A stretch of DNA of 64,000 bases from Pelotomaculum_B sp041645005. Lineage in GTDB: Bacteria > Bacillota > Desulfotomaculia > Desulfotomaculales > Pelotomaculaceae. The position numbers and the translations under genes are program-made. Numbering within the stretch: the stretch's first letter is position 1; the number at the start of each line of letters is the position of its first letter. Where the stretch lies: assembly GCA_041645005.1 (NCBI GenBank), contig JBAZQW010000001.1, forward strand, positions 59,532-123,531, in the 5' to 3' direction. A model generated the notes under the pieces. It saw nothing but the letters and a program-made list of their open reading frames with translations. It did not search any database and was not told where the DNA came from. Below are positions 16,629-25,015 of this stretch, piece by piece.

Positions 16629-18337
16629 AATATGGCCTTTGCCTGCTCAAAAAATTCTTGGCGGCTAACCGGCCAGGCGACTTCCGCCTGGAACTTTCTG
16701 ATCGGCAGACGACCTTTGTTTAGGAATTCGCGGTTATCATCAACGATCATCTTGAACGACCTTAAGCCGGCCGACGCTTCATAAAAAATAATCCCCGCCG
16801 CGGCCAATTCACGGTCGATCTCCTTCCCGCGCACGGTAGCCTGCAGGCATTCCCATTCATTATGGAAAACCAAAGTTGGCACTCCCGCCTGGACAGATTC
16901 AGCAAAACCAGTACTCACCGTATCCCACAAAACCAGATCAACCATGGCAAACAGCTCATGCGGTTTTTGACTGACAATCCCAACACTCCCGGCTTTCAGT
17001 TCATCGGCAAACACTTCCTTGATCGGGTCATTAGCGTAGGTTCCGGGAAAAGGCTTGTACAAAACCCTTAGTCCCGGATACAGTCGCTTTAACTCTTTAA
17101 GATATTGGAGCACCTGCAAGCGGTGAACCCGGTTTTTTTCAGGGGAAATTTCTTCGAGATCGGTCATAAAATCCATCAGCGGTCCGGAGGGATAAAAAAG
17201 AGTAAGCTCCTGCCCGTTGATCACCGGCTTATTCCATTTCGGGATTGCGGTTAGGTATGTGCTGCCGAAACTAATCGTTTTTAACCTCGGAAGAAGGACC
17301 TCGCCTTTAAGCCAGTCACTATCATTCTTCCCCCAGGCGAAATAATAATCAAGAAAAGCCAACTCATTGGCCGCTTGTTTGCGGGAACTGATCATGTTTG
17401 ATGCTCCGTGCTGATGGCCGATCAACAAGGCTTTCTTTCGCTTGGCCAGCAAGGCAAAGATCTTAAAATTGTCATTACGATAATAACCGGTTGCGGAGTG
17501 GACCTGTTTTATATCCCAGCCGATTAGGAGCCGCGAATAATAAGCTAACGTCTCAGGCAGGCCTTCAACCACCGCCACCGGCAGAGCCCGATCAACAAAA
17601 TCGGCAAAGAGAATGGCTAATGAATCACGGGTTGAATTATTAAGATTCGGCAAGATATTATTGATCCATGCGATAAATACTTTCTCAAAGACGTCACGCA
17701 TATTGAACCGAAGGGTCAAATTGATCGTCACGGAAGGTAGCTGATAATTAAAAATCATCATCTCCCGATCTTCAAGCAGATATTTCATCTTTTCCGTCTT
17801 ATCAGCGAGCTTGCGCGGTTTGCTTCTTCTGATCCTGGCAAGCTCAGATCGATCAAGAAAACGCCTGATGATCTTTTTGGGGTTAAAAAGCTCGCCAACA
17901 CTCCACCGGTTGAACAATTTCGCCTTGGCGCTCGAGCCTGTCCGGGCGATTGCTTCCCCGCGAAGTGCCTTGGCCAGCCGGCCAAGCAACTGCCGGTTGA
18001 TATCCTGATCGTAGTAATATCTTTCAAGAGAAATAAAGCTGTTCAAGTAATAGTATCGATCAGCGGAAATATTCACAGTTTCACCACTCTCGTTGTTCTT
18101 TTCGCTCACTACCGTCCGCAGAAGTCTCTCCACGAAGAAATTGCAGGCCACATGGACCGGAAAACGGTAGAGCAAACGAAATTCTTCGCCGGCCAGGTCA
18201 CCGGACGTCACGATTCTGGCCGCATAGAGTTCGGTCAGCAATTCGTCAACCAAGCGGCCAGTTTGGCTGGCTATTTCGCGCTGGTCATATTCACCGGTCC
18301 AGTCCGACCTATTGTAATCTAGCAAAGGCCTCTGCAT
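16625..18337 (-). CDS. Large putative transferase, paralogue of the 19749-21431 product
   Basis: About 570 residues if started at ATG 18337; the open frame runs further upstream through the PIG-L gene, but similarity to the paralogue begins at DWTGEYDQ. Shared blocks with the paralogue: RFPVHVACNFFVERLLR, YYYD followed by a variable stretch, GHQHGASNMI (GYEHGITNFI in the other), FLDYYFAWGKNDSDWL, YPSGPLMDFMTDLEEISPEK, LYKPFPGTYANDPIKEV, and VLWDTVSTGFAESVQAGVPT. The C-terminal blocks look like a GT-B nucleotide-sugar site. The layout resembles the LIC12162-type O-antigen transferase family, which a profile search could test. Start and donor uncertain. Confidence 0.68.
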   Translation of the reverse strand: MQRPLLDYNRSDWTGEYDQREIASQTGRLVDELLTELYAARIVTSGDLAGEEFRLLYRFPVHVACNFFVERLLRTVVSEKNNESGETVNISADRYYYLNSFISLERYYYDQDINRQLLGRLAKALRGEAIARTGSSAKAKLFNRWSVGELFNPKKIIRRFLDRSELARIRRSKPRKLADKTEKMKYLLEDREMMIFNYQLPSVTINLTLRFNMRDVFEKVFIAWINNILPNLNNSTRDSLAILFADFVDRALPVAVVEGLPETLAYYSRLLIGWDIKQVHSATGYYRNDNFKIFALLAKRKKALLIGHQHGASNMISSRKQAANELAFLDYYFAWGKNDSDWLKGEVLLPRLKTISFGSTYLTAIPKWNKPVINGQELTLFYPSGPLMDFMTDLEEISPEKNRVHRLQVLQYLKELKRLYPGLRVLYKPFPGTYANDPIKEVFADELKAGSVGIVSQKPHELFAMVDLVLWDTVSTGFAESVQAGVPTLVFHNEWECLQATVRGKEIDRELAAAGIIFYEASAGLRSFKMIVDDNREFLNKGRLPIRKFQAEVAWPVSRQEFFEQAKAIL

Positions 18338-19028
18338 ACCCGTATTTATTCTCCTTGCCTCTTTGCCGGCAATTATCAACCACCGCTCTGAGCGAGAGCG
18401 GGCTGGGAAACTCTTTGAGTTCTTCCTTATAAGTTCTGATGGCCGCTTTTTTACTTTGGATATAAGAAGAGATATTAACAACATTGTCTGGCTTGAATTT
18501 ATTAATTTCAATCGGCGGCAAACAATCCATGTTCCCAGGGATCTCAAAACAAAACACCGCTCTTTTTTTTACCGGCTCCTTACTTGGTCTGAAAGCGGTC
18601 AGGACAGCCTCGCAACAAACCCGATGGTCACGGTTAATATCTCCCCAGTGATGGGTATAAATAATGTCGGGATCTGTCCCGGCCACGATCCGCTCGATCT
18701 CCTTAACGATATCCAACAAAGATATGCTGTCAAGCCGCTGATCGGCCAGTCCAAGCGCGTAGCAATTTTTCCTTTTGATCCCCAAGATAGCGGCCGACCG
18801 AAAAAGTTCTCTTTTTCTCTTTAAAATGAGCTTAGAGTATTTCTTTATCTCACTCTCTCTGGACACGCCGTGGCGGTAAACTCTCGAAGTCACCCCATCA
18901 GCCAGAGCGATGAGCCTAACCTCCGCACCCGCCTGAACGTGTTTGAGGATCGTTCCCCCGCAACCGAAGGCCTCGTCGTCGGGATGAGCAACAACGACCA
19001 GAACGTTCTTAGCGCTAAAAAACATCAT
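18309..19028 (-). CDS. PIG-L (LmbE-like) family N-deacetylase, second copy
   Basis: 239 residues from ATG 19028 (ATG 19025 equally possible; a G-rich GGGGTGG precedes both). Metal and catalytic motif VAHPDDEAFGCGG near residues 14-26 and THHWGDINRDHR with the second metal-site His. Unlike the copy at 1510-2157 it has a long RHGVSRESEIKKYSKLILKRKREL helix region. It follows the second formyltransferase gene after 13 bases. Probable action: removal of an N-acetyl group from an amino sugar or nonulosonate so that a formyl or other acyl group can be added. Its 3' end overlaps the next coding region. Confidence 0.92.
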   Translation of the reverse strand: MMFFSAKNVLVVVAHPDDEAFGCGGTILKHVQAGAEVRLIALADGVTSRVYRHGVSRESEIKKYSKLILKRKRELFRSAAILGIKRKNCYALGLADQRLDSISLLDIVKEIERIVAGTDPDIIYTHHWGDINRDHRVCCEAVLTAFRPSKEPVKKRAVFCFEIPGNMDCLPPIEINKFKPDNVVNISSYIQSKKAAIRTYKEELKEFPSPLSLRAVVDNCRQRGKENKYGYAEAFARLQ

Positions 19029-19041
19029 CCACCCCCCGAAT

Positions 19042-19752
19042 TCATGATTTATCAACCTCACCATCCGCAACCATCATTTTAATCTTTACCCTTGCCTTAA
19101 CCATATTGCCAACCATCTCGGCCCCGGAAAATTCATATCTCGCCCCTCCCGATTCCAAAAAGGCCGACGGGTATCCGTCAGCATCAAGCATCCGGATATG
19201 GTCATAAATACTCGCCAATCCCTTTATTTTCGAAATATCACTTTCCGAAGGCTGGCGTCGCTTAAAATATTTTACGGGCCCTCTTTGCGGTTGTGGCACC
19301 GGCCGTTTTTTGATTATATGAGGGATCATTTCATTGAAAATAATTTCTGCCGCCCTAGTGAATATTTCTTGGGCGGTTCCTTTTAACCGCAAATCAGCTT
19401 TTAAATAAACGGGCCCTGCATCATAATCCCCAGTTACTCTGAAAGCAGATATTTTAGTTTTATATATTCCCCTCGAAATTAAGTTCTGCAATGGGCTGCC
19501 ACCTCGGCCAAAGGGCAGATCGGTCATATGAAAGGCAATGCATTCCCATTTTTTATATATCGCTTCCGGTATTTTCCACGACCAATGCGGAAAAAAAATC
19601 AATTCTGGATCAACATGATTGATCTTCTGATAGGTTAATTCATCATAGCGACTGATAATCCGCATTGGATCCGCACTCTTTTTGGCAAAAGCGGCGGCCA
19701 GCTTGATGTTCCAGGGCTTAACCGTCGCCACAATATAGTTCCTCCTTTTCAT
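19042..19752 (-). CDS. Formyltransferase-fold protein, second type
   Basis: 236 residues. Recognised by the loop AFHMTDLPFGRGGSPLQN at residues 73-90 and by GDYDAGPVYLKADL at 108-121 with the catalytic-type Asp111. As in the other copy, the Asn expected two residues before His75 is replaced (Ala73). The two proteins are otherwise only distantly alike; this one has the H-M-T-D-L-P form. The donor should be formyl-tetrahydrofolate if active. It lies next to a PIG-L deacetylase gene and overlaps the upstream transferase gene by ATGA. The sequence turns noticeably A+T-rich from here to about 21.4 kb. Confidence 0.82.
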   Translation of the reverse strand: MKRRNYIVATVKPWNIKLAAAFAKKSADPMRIISRYDELTYQKINHVDPELIFFPHWSWKIPEAIYKKWECIAFHMTDLPFGRGGSPLQNLISRGIYKTKISAFRVTGDYDAGPVYLKADLRLKGTAQEIFTRAAEIIFNEMIPHIIKKRPVPQPQRGPVKYFKRRQPSESDISKIKGLASIYDHIRMLDADGYPSAFLESGGARYEFSGAEMVGNMVKARVKIKMMVADGEVDKS

Positions 19753-21431
19753 CCCTGCATCCTAATGTTAAGAGCTTTCTCGACCTGGCCAACAAACTCA
19801 GTGCGCTTGACTGGATAAGCCAGCGCCTCTTGGAATACTTTGACTGCGTTACTCTCAGAACGAGAAATAGCGGACCGGTCATTTATAATTCGTTTAAATG
19901 CATTCAAACCAGATTCGATATCGTAAAATACGATCCCTGCTTTTTCTAGTTCACCGTCGACCATCTTACCAAGCGGAAGAGCCTGTTGCTTTTCCCCGTT
20001 AGAATGGAAAACCATCGTCGGCACGCCAGCCGCCATTGATTCGGCAAAGCCGGTGCTGATCGTGTCCCAGAGCACCAGATCAACCTGATTGAAATAATGA
20101 ATCGGCTTATCATAAACAATCTTAACCAGGCCCCGCCCTAATTCTTCAGCAAGGACGTCCTTAATTGGATCTTTGGCAAAGGTACCAGGAAATGGCTTAT
20201 AAAGAATCTGCGCGGACGGAAATAGCTTTAGTACTGCCCTTAACATCATCAACACCTTTAAACGATGCTGTCGATTCTTTTCCGGTGACGCTCCCTCAAG
20301 ATCATCCATAAAATCCAACAAAGGGCCGGAAGGATACAAAATGGTAAAAACCGGTGGACTCACGGCCTTCCTTTCCCATTTTTTTATTTCGCCAAGATAA
20401 GGACTGCCAAAATTAAATATTTTTAAATTGGCAAGAGGCGCGCCCTTGGCCAGCCAATCGCTATTCTTCACCCCCCACGAAAAAAAATAATCGAGAAAGA
20501 CCAACTCATTGCTAAAACCACGATGGTCAACAATAAAATTTGTTATCCCATGCTCATAGCCGACCAAAATTGCTTTTTCTCTTTTTGCCAAAACGGCAAA
20601 TATCTTGAGATTGTCATTGTATTGAAACCCGGTAAAAGAATGTAGTTGCCTGACCGGCCAGTCCTTGAGGAGCACCCGATAATAAGAAAATCTCGGCCGC
20701 AAACCCTCGACAAGACTAGTCGGCAAAATATGCTCGGCAAATTCCGCATATATCAGGGCCAGGAATTGTTTTTCTTGATCATGAAGTCCGGATAATATTC
20801 CATCAATTTCAATTAAAAATAATTCGGTCAATACGGCGCGAATCTGCCGCCGAGTAATCCGATCGACCTCTTTTACCCGGGGGTTAAAATCAAAGGCAAA
20901 AATATGCGAAGCGGGCATGAACATTCTCATCCAATTAGAATAATCACAAATATAAACTGGCTTCATTAATTTCATAAAAATATTGGACCGGAGGCCGAGT
21001 AAATATTTTTTCACGTTCCTAAGTTTAAGCAATATGAAACTCGATTGATCGATTTTGACCGTTATTGGCATTATGACGTCTTTGGCCCGCTCTTCCGCGC
21101 CAAATACTGAAGCGATCTGATTAAGCAACGTATAATTGACGGAAAAATCATAATAATAACTCTGAACTGCTTCGACCGTATTGTTATAATATTTGTTCTC
21201 CTTGGTAGCCGGCGGATAAATCTCTCGGTTCAAATATTGGCGCAACAGCCGCTCGACAAAAATATTGGTGGCTACATGCACCGGAAAACGGATGACCAGC
21301 GCTAATTCATCGCGGGTTAAGCCGGAAAATACTTCGATTTTACTCTGGTGCAGCCGGTCGATCACTTGATCGATAAATTTATTCGTTTTTTCAACGATCG
21401 CAGGCTGATCATATTTATCCGTCCAATCCAC
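19749..21431 (-). CDS. Large putative transferase, GT-B-like (paralogue of 16625-18337)
   Basis: 560 residues starting at GTG 21431, whose G is shared with the TAG stop of the gene before; GGAGG lies six bases upstream. It aligns over its length with the 16625-18337 product. Conserved blocks: FPVHVATNIFVERLL, GYEHGITNFI, LDYFFSWGVKNSDWL, ILYPSGPLLDFMDD, LYKPFPGTFAKDPIKDV, DLVLWDTISTGFAESMAAGVPTMVFH. The His in YEHG and the acidic/Ser-rich C-terminal site fit a nucleotide-sugar transferase. No membrane segment is evident. Two such paralogues in one operon may add related nonulosonates in sequence, which is inference. Confidence 0.7.
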   Translation of the reverse strand: MDWTDKYDQPAIVEKTNKFIDQVIDRLHQSKIEVFSGLTRDELALVIRFPVHVATNIFVERLLRQYLNREIYPPATKENKYYNNTVEAVQSYYYDFSVNYTLLNQIASVFGAEERAKDVIMPITVKIDQSSFILLKLRNVKKYLLGLRSNIFMKLMKPVYICDYSNWMRMFMPASHIFAFDFNPRVKEVDRITRRQIRAVLTELFLIEIDGILSGLHDQEKQFLALIYAEFAEHILPTSLVEGLRPRFSYYRVLLKDWPVRQLHSFTGFQYNDNLKIFAVLAKREKAILVGYEHGITNFIVDHRGFSNELVFLDYFFSWGVKNSDWLAKGAPLANLKIFNFGSPYLGEIKKWERKAVSPPVFTILYPSGPLLDFMDDLEGASPEKNRQHRLKVLMMLRAVLKLFPSAQILYKPFPGTFAKDPIKDVLAEELGRGLVKIVYDKPIHYFNQVDLVLWDTISTGFAESMAAGVPTMVFHSNGEKQQALPLGKMVDGELEKAGIVFYDIESGLNAFKRIINDRSAISRSESNAVKVFQEALAYPVKRTEFVGQVEKALNIRMQG

Positions 21432-22498
21432 TATCTGCCTCCGATCTGATAATCAAGGGTGAGCTGGTTTAGCTTGGTCGACAATTCTTTCTGCATATAT
21501 TCTTTGTCAAAATATTTCACTCCCCGATAATATGTGACCGTTTCACCGCCAAACCCACGTTTAAAATTAGAAATGCTAACTTCTTTATCGCTCGGCAAAT
21601 CGTTGAACTGCGGGCCAAATTGCTGAACGCCGATCTCATAGGTCTTGAAGCCCAGGTTCTTGAGATACTTGATCGTTTCCCACTGAATGACATGGGAAAT
21701 AGGCACGTCATCTTTAAAATCAGGATCATCACTGGCCGAGGCGTAATAGGCAGCGCTTTTATAGATGCAAACATAAGAAAAGCCGACAAATCGTCCCTCG
21801 AAGCTCAGGCCACAAAGCAACCCTTCGCCATCTTTGATCCAGCGATACATCATTTCAAAAGTCTCAACCGGACGGGTCACCCGGCCCGCCGCTTTATGAT
21901 GCAATAACCGATATTGGTCAAAAATGGTTTTGTCCGCGTTATGGCGATCAATGAAATCCACTTTATAGTGTTTCGATCCGCGGTTAATATCGTACTTATG
22001 CCCTTTCCTGACCGCCGCCCAGATATCATCGATGGGCCGGTCAAGCTGAATCAATTCCGTATTAAGAGAATCATCAAGATAGCCGAGTTTGACCAGCCAG
22101 TTGAATTTCATCGTGGTCTTCGCCAGCGGACTGGAACGAAAATATATTTTTTTAATCGACCCCCCCCCGGCCAGCTCATCGATTTTTTCAAAAATGTATT
22201 TAATTACTTTTTCCCGCCGGCTACCGGACAGGCCATTGGCTAGCGCGGGAAGCGCCCCATATCGACCGCCACCTCTGGCGGCAAAAAGATCTTTTTCACA
22301 GAGCAGCGGACAGATGGCGATTAGGCCGGTGTCATCTTTAACAAGGAAAGAGAGGTTGTTCGTCCCAAAATTTTCCTGGCCGTAGACGACACAGTAATCA
22401 AGCCATTTTATCGTATGCCAAAACCAAGCATCGTCTGATTGGCAACAAAAGTTGTCCCAGTCAGTCCGGTTGTTTTCAGTCAACGGCACTACTTGCAT
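21431..22498 (-). CDS. FemAB/GNAT-type acyl- or aminoacyltransferase
   Basis: 355 residues. The FemAB double-GNAT fold is suggested by SFLVKDDTGLIAICPLL, ELIQLDRPIDDIWAAVRKGHKYDINRG (the R-K-G-x-x-x-x-I-N-R block near residues 157-174) and LCGLSFEGRFVGFSYVCIYKSAAYYASAS. Such enzymes add amino acids from aminoacyl-tRNA, or acyl groups, to amines. Here a free 4- or 7-amino group on a nonulosonate precursor is a possible acceptor, which would stand in for the absent PseH-type acetyltransferase. A run of nine Gs encodes Gly111-113, a possible slippage site. Overlaps the ATP-grasp gene by 10 bases. Confidence 0.82.
   Translation of the reverse strand: MQVVPLTENNRTDWDNFCCQSDDAWFWHTIKWLDYCVVYGQENFGTNNLSFLVKDDTGLIAICPLLCEKDLFAARGGGRYGALPALANGLSGSRREKVIKYIFEKIDELAGGGSIKKIYFRSSPLAKTTMKFNWLVKLGYLDDSLNTELIQLDRPIDDIWAAVRKGHKYDINRGSKHYKVDFIDRHNADKTIFDQYRLLHHKAAGRVTRPVETFEMMYRWIKDGEGLLCGLSFEGRFVGFSYVCIYKSAAYYASASDDPDFKDDVPISHVIQWETIKYLKNLGFKTYEIGVQQFGPQFNDLPSDKEVSISNFKRGFGGETVTYYRGVKYFDKEYMQKELSTKLNQLTLDYQIGGR
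22160..22168 (-). repeat. G9 mononucleotide tract inside the FemAB-like gene
   Basis: Nine consecutive Gs on the coding strand (Cs on the given strand) span codons 111-113. Tracts this long in surface-glycan genes often change length by slipped-strand mispairing and switch the gene on and off; a gain or loss of one base here would truncate the protein at about one third. Confidence 0.7.
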
Positions 22499-23469
22499 TC
22501 CGGCCTCGATTTTAATTCAAAAAAAACACTGCCAATGGTGCGGACAGCCACGCCAGAGCTGAATTGGGGGGAATATTCCACGGTTTTACCATGATTAATG
22601 TCCAACCACCATTTAACATCATGAAAACCGAATCGATGCCGAAAAAATACCGTGCTGGAAATACGCGGATTTATCTCAAAAGGGAAAAAACCGGCCTTCG
22701 TCTTGCGCATCTGGACATTCATCGGCCCGACCAAACGACATAACCTGGCGAGCCTGGTCACTAGCCTGGTGATCCGCGGGTCCTCCGCCAATCGGGCGAA
22801 TTTCGTCATGCTGCCATAACCAAGCTGACGTTTAAAGGCCATGGAAAGAACCTTTTTCCCATCGGAAAACACGGCAACCGTATATTCCTCGTCCTCCGTT
22901 CCAACCAACTCCTGAATGATCGATCTCGGATTTCTCCGGAGATAAAAATCCATCGCCGCCTGGTCCTCGACGCGGACCAAGCCTTTCCCGCCGCAACTAT
23001 GCCGATCTTTTAGCAACAAGGGAAATGATAAGTTGCCCCGATAATCTTCGGGCAGATAGGTCCGCGGCGCCTTAAAACCATGGGCCTTCAAATATTCGAT
23101 GGTCAGGTATTTATCCAGGAATTTATCAATAATCTTCCTGTTCAACACCAGGACCTTAACACCTAATTTCTCAAAACGCCTCTTTTCCAGCGAGAAATAA
23201 TCGATCTCACCTTCAGTCAGCGGAATAATATGGCTAAGATTCAATTCTGCGATAGACCTTAAGATGAACTTTTCGTACCTTTGCCGGTCAGAGACAGAGG
23301 GAGCAGTTTTAAAGACATCCAGCAGGGCCCGCCCGGCCGCGTAGCGATCAAGATCGCAACCACAGAGTCGTTCCGCATACTCTGTTTCCAGCAAACAGCC
23401 TGTCACCGATTGTCCAATATCACCACCAACCCCGGTCAATAATATTCGGCCCGCTTTATCTATTTTCAT
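22489..23469 (-). CDS. ATP-grasp ligase-like protein (carbamoyl-phosphate-synthase-type fold)
   Basis: 326 residues. The N-terminal pre-ATP-grasp Rossmann part has ILLTGVGGDIGQSV. The ATP-grasp core follows: FPLLLKDRHSCGGKGLVRVED (P-loop-like lysine strand), IIQELVGTEDEEYTVAVF, and FFPFEINPRISST with the E-x-N metal ligands. It would form an amide or peptide bond using ATP, joining a carboxylate to an amine. Its overlap with both neighbours (metallophosphoesterase and FemAB-like gene) suggests a shared job, possibly attachment of an amino-acid-type substituent to a sugar. The specific substrate cannot be read. Confidence 0.88.
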   Translation of the reverse strand: MKIDKAGRILLTGVGGDIGQSVTGCLLETEYAERLCGCDLDRYAAGRALLDVFKTAPSVSDRQRYEKFILRSIAELNLSHIIPLTEGEIDYFSLEKRRFEKLGVKVLVLNRKIIDKFLDKYLTIEYLKAHGFKAPRTYLPEDYRGNLSFPLLLKDRHSCGGKGLVRVEDQAAMDFYLRRNPRSIIQELVGTEDEEYTVAVFSDGKKVLSMAFKRQLGYGSMTKFARLAEDPRITRLVTRLARLCRLVGPMNVQMRKTKAGFFPFEINPRISSTVFFRHRFGFHDVKWWLDINHGKTVEYSPQFSSGVAVRTIGSVFFELKSRPECK

Positions 23470-24175
23470 CTTGCCCTTTCATCAACACTTGAGACAGATA
23501 CGGCAATTCCGGGTCGTTTCGGCGCGCTTCCGCCGCGACCGCCCCAACGTCATATTGGGTCAGCCTGAATTCGACCGCCAATCCGGTCGTGTTTAGGATC
23601 GCCCAGCTCGCACCCGGCCGGCCGTCACGCGGCTGACCGACCGAACCAGGGTTCAAGAATGTTACGCCCTTGTTTTTTTTCAACAATGGATAATGGGTAT
23701 GCCCCATGATCACCAGGTCATATTCCCCTTGAGCAACAGACCGATCAAAAACGTTTTCTGGCGCATCTGGATAAATATATTCGTCACGATCAAGCGGTGA
23801 ACCGTGGCAAAGGATGATTTTTTTTCCCTCGATAACAAGTTCCCGCCGCCAGGGAAGAGCTTGCAACACGTTTATCTGCTCGTTGCTCAACTGTTCCGCC
23901 GCTTTCTTCAACGCCGATCCGTACTTGCTATTGTACTTAGCTCTTTGCCGGTCATCCCAAACCGAATGAGCCGCCAGCATCTCGTCATGATTCCCCTGGA
24001 CCATTTCATAATCAAAATCGGACAAAACCACGAAAACCTCATCGGGATGATAATAATAACCAACCAGATCACCGGCAATAAGTAGCCGATCAATCCCCTC
24101 ATTCCTGATCTCGTTCAACACCGCCTTCAAGGCCAGACTATTTCCGTGAATATCCCCCAGCACGGCAATTTTCAC
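23456..24175 (-). CDS. Metallophosphoesterase (YfcE/MJ0936-like calcineurin fold)
   Basis: 239 residues with all dimetal motifs in order: LGDIHGN at residues 6-12, IAGDLVGY, QGNHDEML, a later LCHGSPLD, and VIMGHTHYPL, then FLNPGSVGQPRDG. Enzymes of this group hydrolyse phosphodiesters or phosphomonoesters. In this position, between an SDR and an ATP-grasp gene, a role as a sugar-phosphate phosphatase (for instance acting on a nine-carbon phosphate) is plausible. It shares ATGA with the SDR gene upstream. Confidence 0.93.
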   Translation of the reverse strand: MKIAVLGDIHGNSLALKAVLNEIRNEGIDRLLIAGDLVGYYYHPDEVFVVLSDFDYEMVQGNHDEMLAAHSVWDDRQRAKYNSKYGSALKKAAEQLSNEQINVLQALPWRRELVIEGKKIILCHGSPLDRDEYIYPDAPENVFDRSVAQGEYDLVIMGHTHYPLLKKNKGVTFLNPGSVGQPRDGRPGASWAILNTTGLAVEFRLTQYDVGAVAAEARRNDPELPYLSQVLMKGQDENR

Positions 24176-25014
24176 GCCATCCCCCCACTCTTGATTATTT
24201 CTAAAACTTGCTTAAAACTTCGGCCAGCCAACAATTCGGACGACGGCTCAACAATCTGATCGCTCCCCGTCTCCCCCGGCAACCCGATCGGGCTTTGACC
24301 AGGCAAAAAAACGGCGCAAATTTCCTTCAGCATGTCGGCGATGGTTACCGGCACTGGGCCAGCCGCAAAATGTGTCCCGATAATTTTACGATCTATCGCG
24401 TTAACAATCGTCGCGGCCAGATCATCGACATAAACATAATTACGCTTCGCTTTTCCATCTCCAACCAACGTCGGAAGGTTCCCGAGCATCGCCTGGTCGA
24501 TCGCCCGGTTCAAAGCAAGATGCCCCGGCCCATTATGACCATAGATCCCAGAGATCCGGAGAATCAGGTGCTCAAGGCCGGCGGCCCGGACCAGCTCTTC
24601 CCCCAGCCATTTGCTACGGGCGTAGGCCGTATCTGGAGCGATCCCGGTCGCCTGGTTGATCAACGCCGTTCTCAATCCATGCACAGTTATTGACGAAGCG
24701 AAAACAAAATACGCCCCCGTCGCTTTTGCCCAACGAGCCAGTTCGGCCGTTGCCACAACATTGGGAACGAACAAATCGTCCATTATATTTTCAAAATTAA
24801 CCACCGCCGCCAAATGAACAATAACGTCGGCCTTTGGTAGGCGTGAAATTTTAGCGAAAAAATCGTTATCCGCCAGATCGACAACAAACTCCTCATTTTC
24901 ACCGGTTGCCACCCGATCAATCGATCTGACATGAAAGCCATGTTTCTTGAGCCGTCGGCTGACCGCTTTCCCGAGAAAACCAGCCGCGCCGGTCACGACA
25001 ACTGTTCTCTTCAT
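24172..25014 (-). CDS. NAD(P)-dependent epimerase/dehydratase family SDR
   Basis: 280 residues. Extended SDR: VTGAAGFLGKAV (nucleotide site, residues 7-18), VDLADNDF, HLAAVVNFEN, FASSITVHG and the catalytic YARSK, then LRISGIYG and YVYVDDLAAT-like DDL block. Likely an epimerase, 4-reductase or dehydratase acting on a nucleotide sugar. Gap of 1 base to the NeuB gene upstream and a 4-base overlap downstream. Product not assignable without a close characterised relative. Confidence 0.9.
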   Translation of the reverse strand: MKRTVVVTGAAGFLGKAVSRRLKKHGFHVRSIDRVATGENEEFVVDLADNDFFAKISRLPKADVIVHLAAVVNFENIMDDLFVPNVVATAELARWAKATGAYFVFASSITVHGLRTALINQATGIAPDTAYARSKWLGEELVRAAGLEHLILRISGIYGHNGPGHLALNRAIDQAMLGNLPTLVGDGKAKRNYVYVDDLAATIVNAIDRKIIGTHFAAGPVPVTIADMLKEICAVFLPGQSPIGLPGETGSDQIVEPSSELLAGRSFKQVLEIIKSGGMA

Positions 25015-25015
25015 T

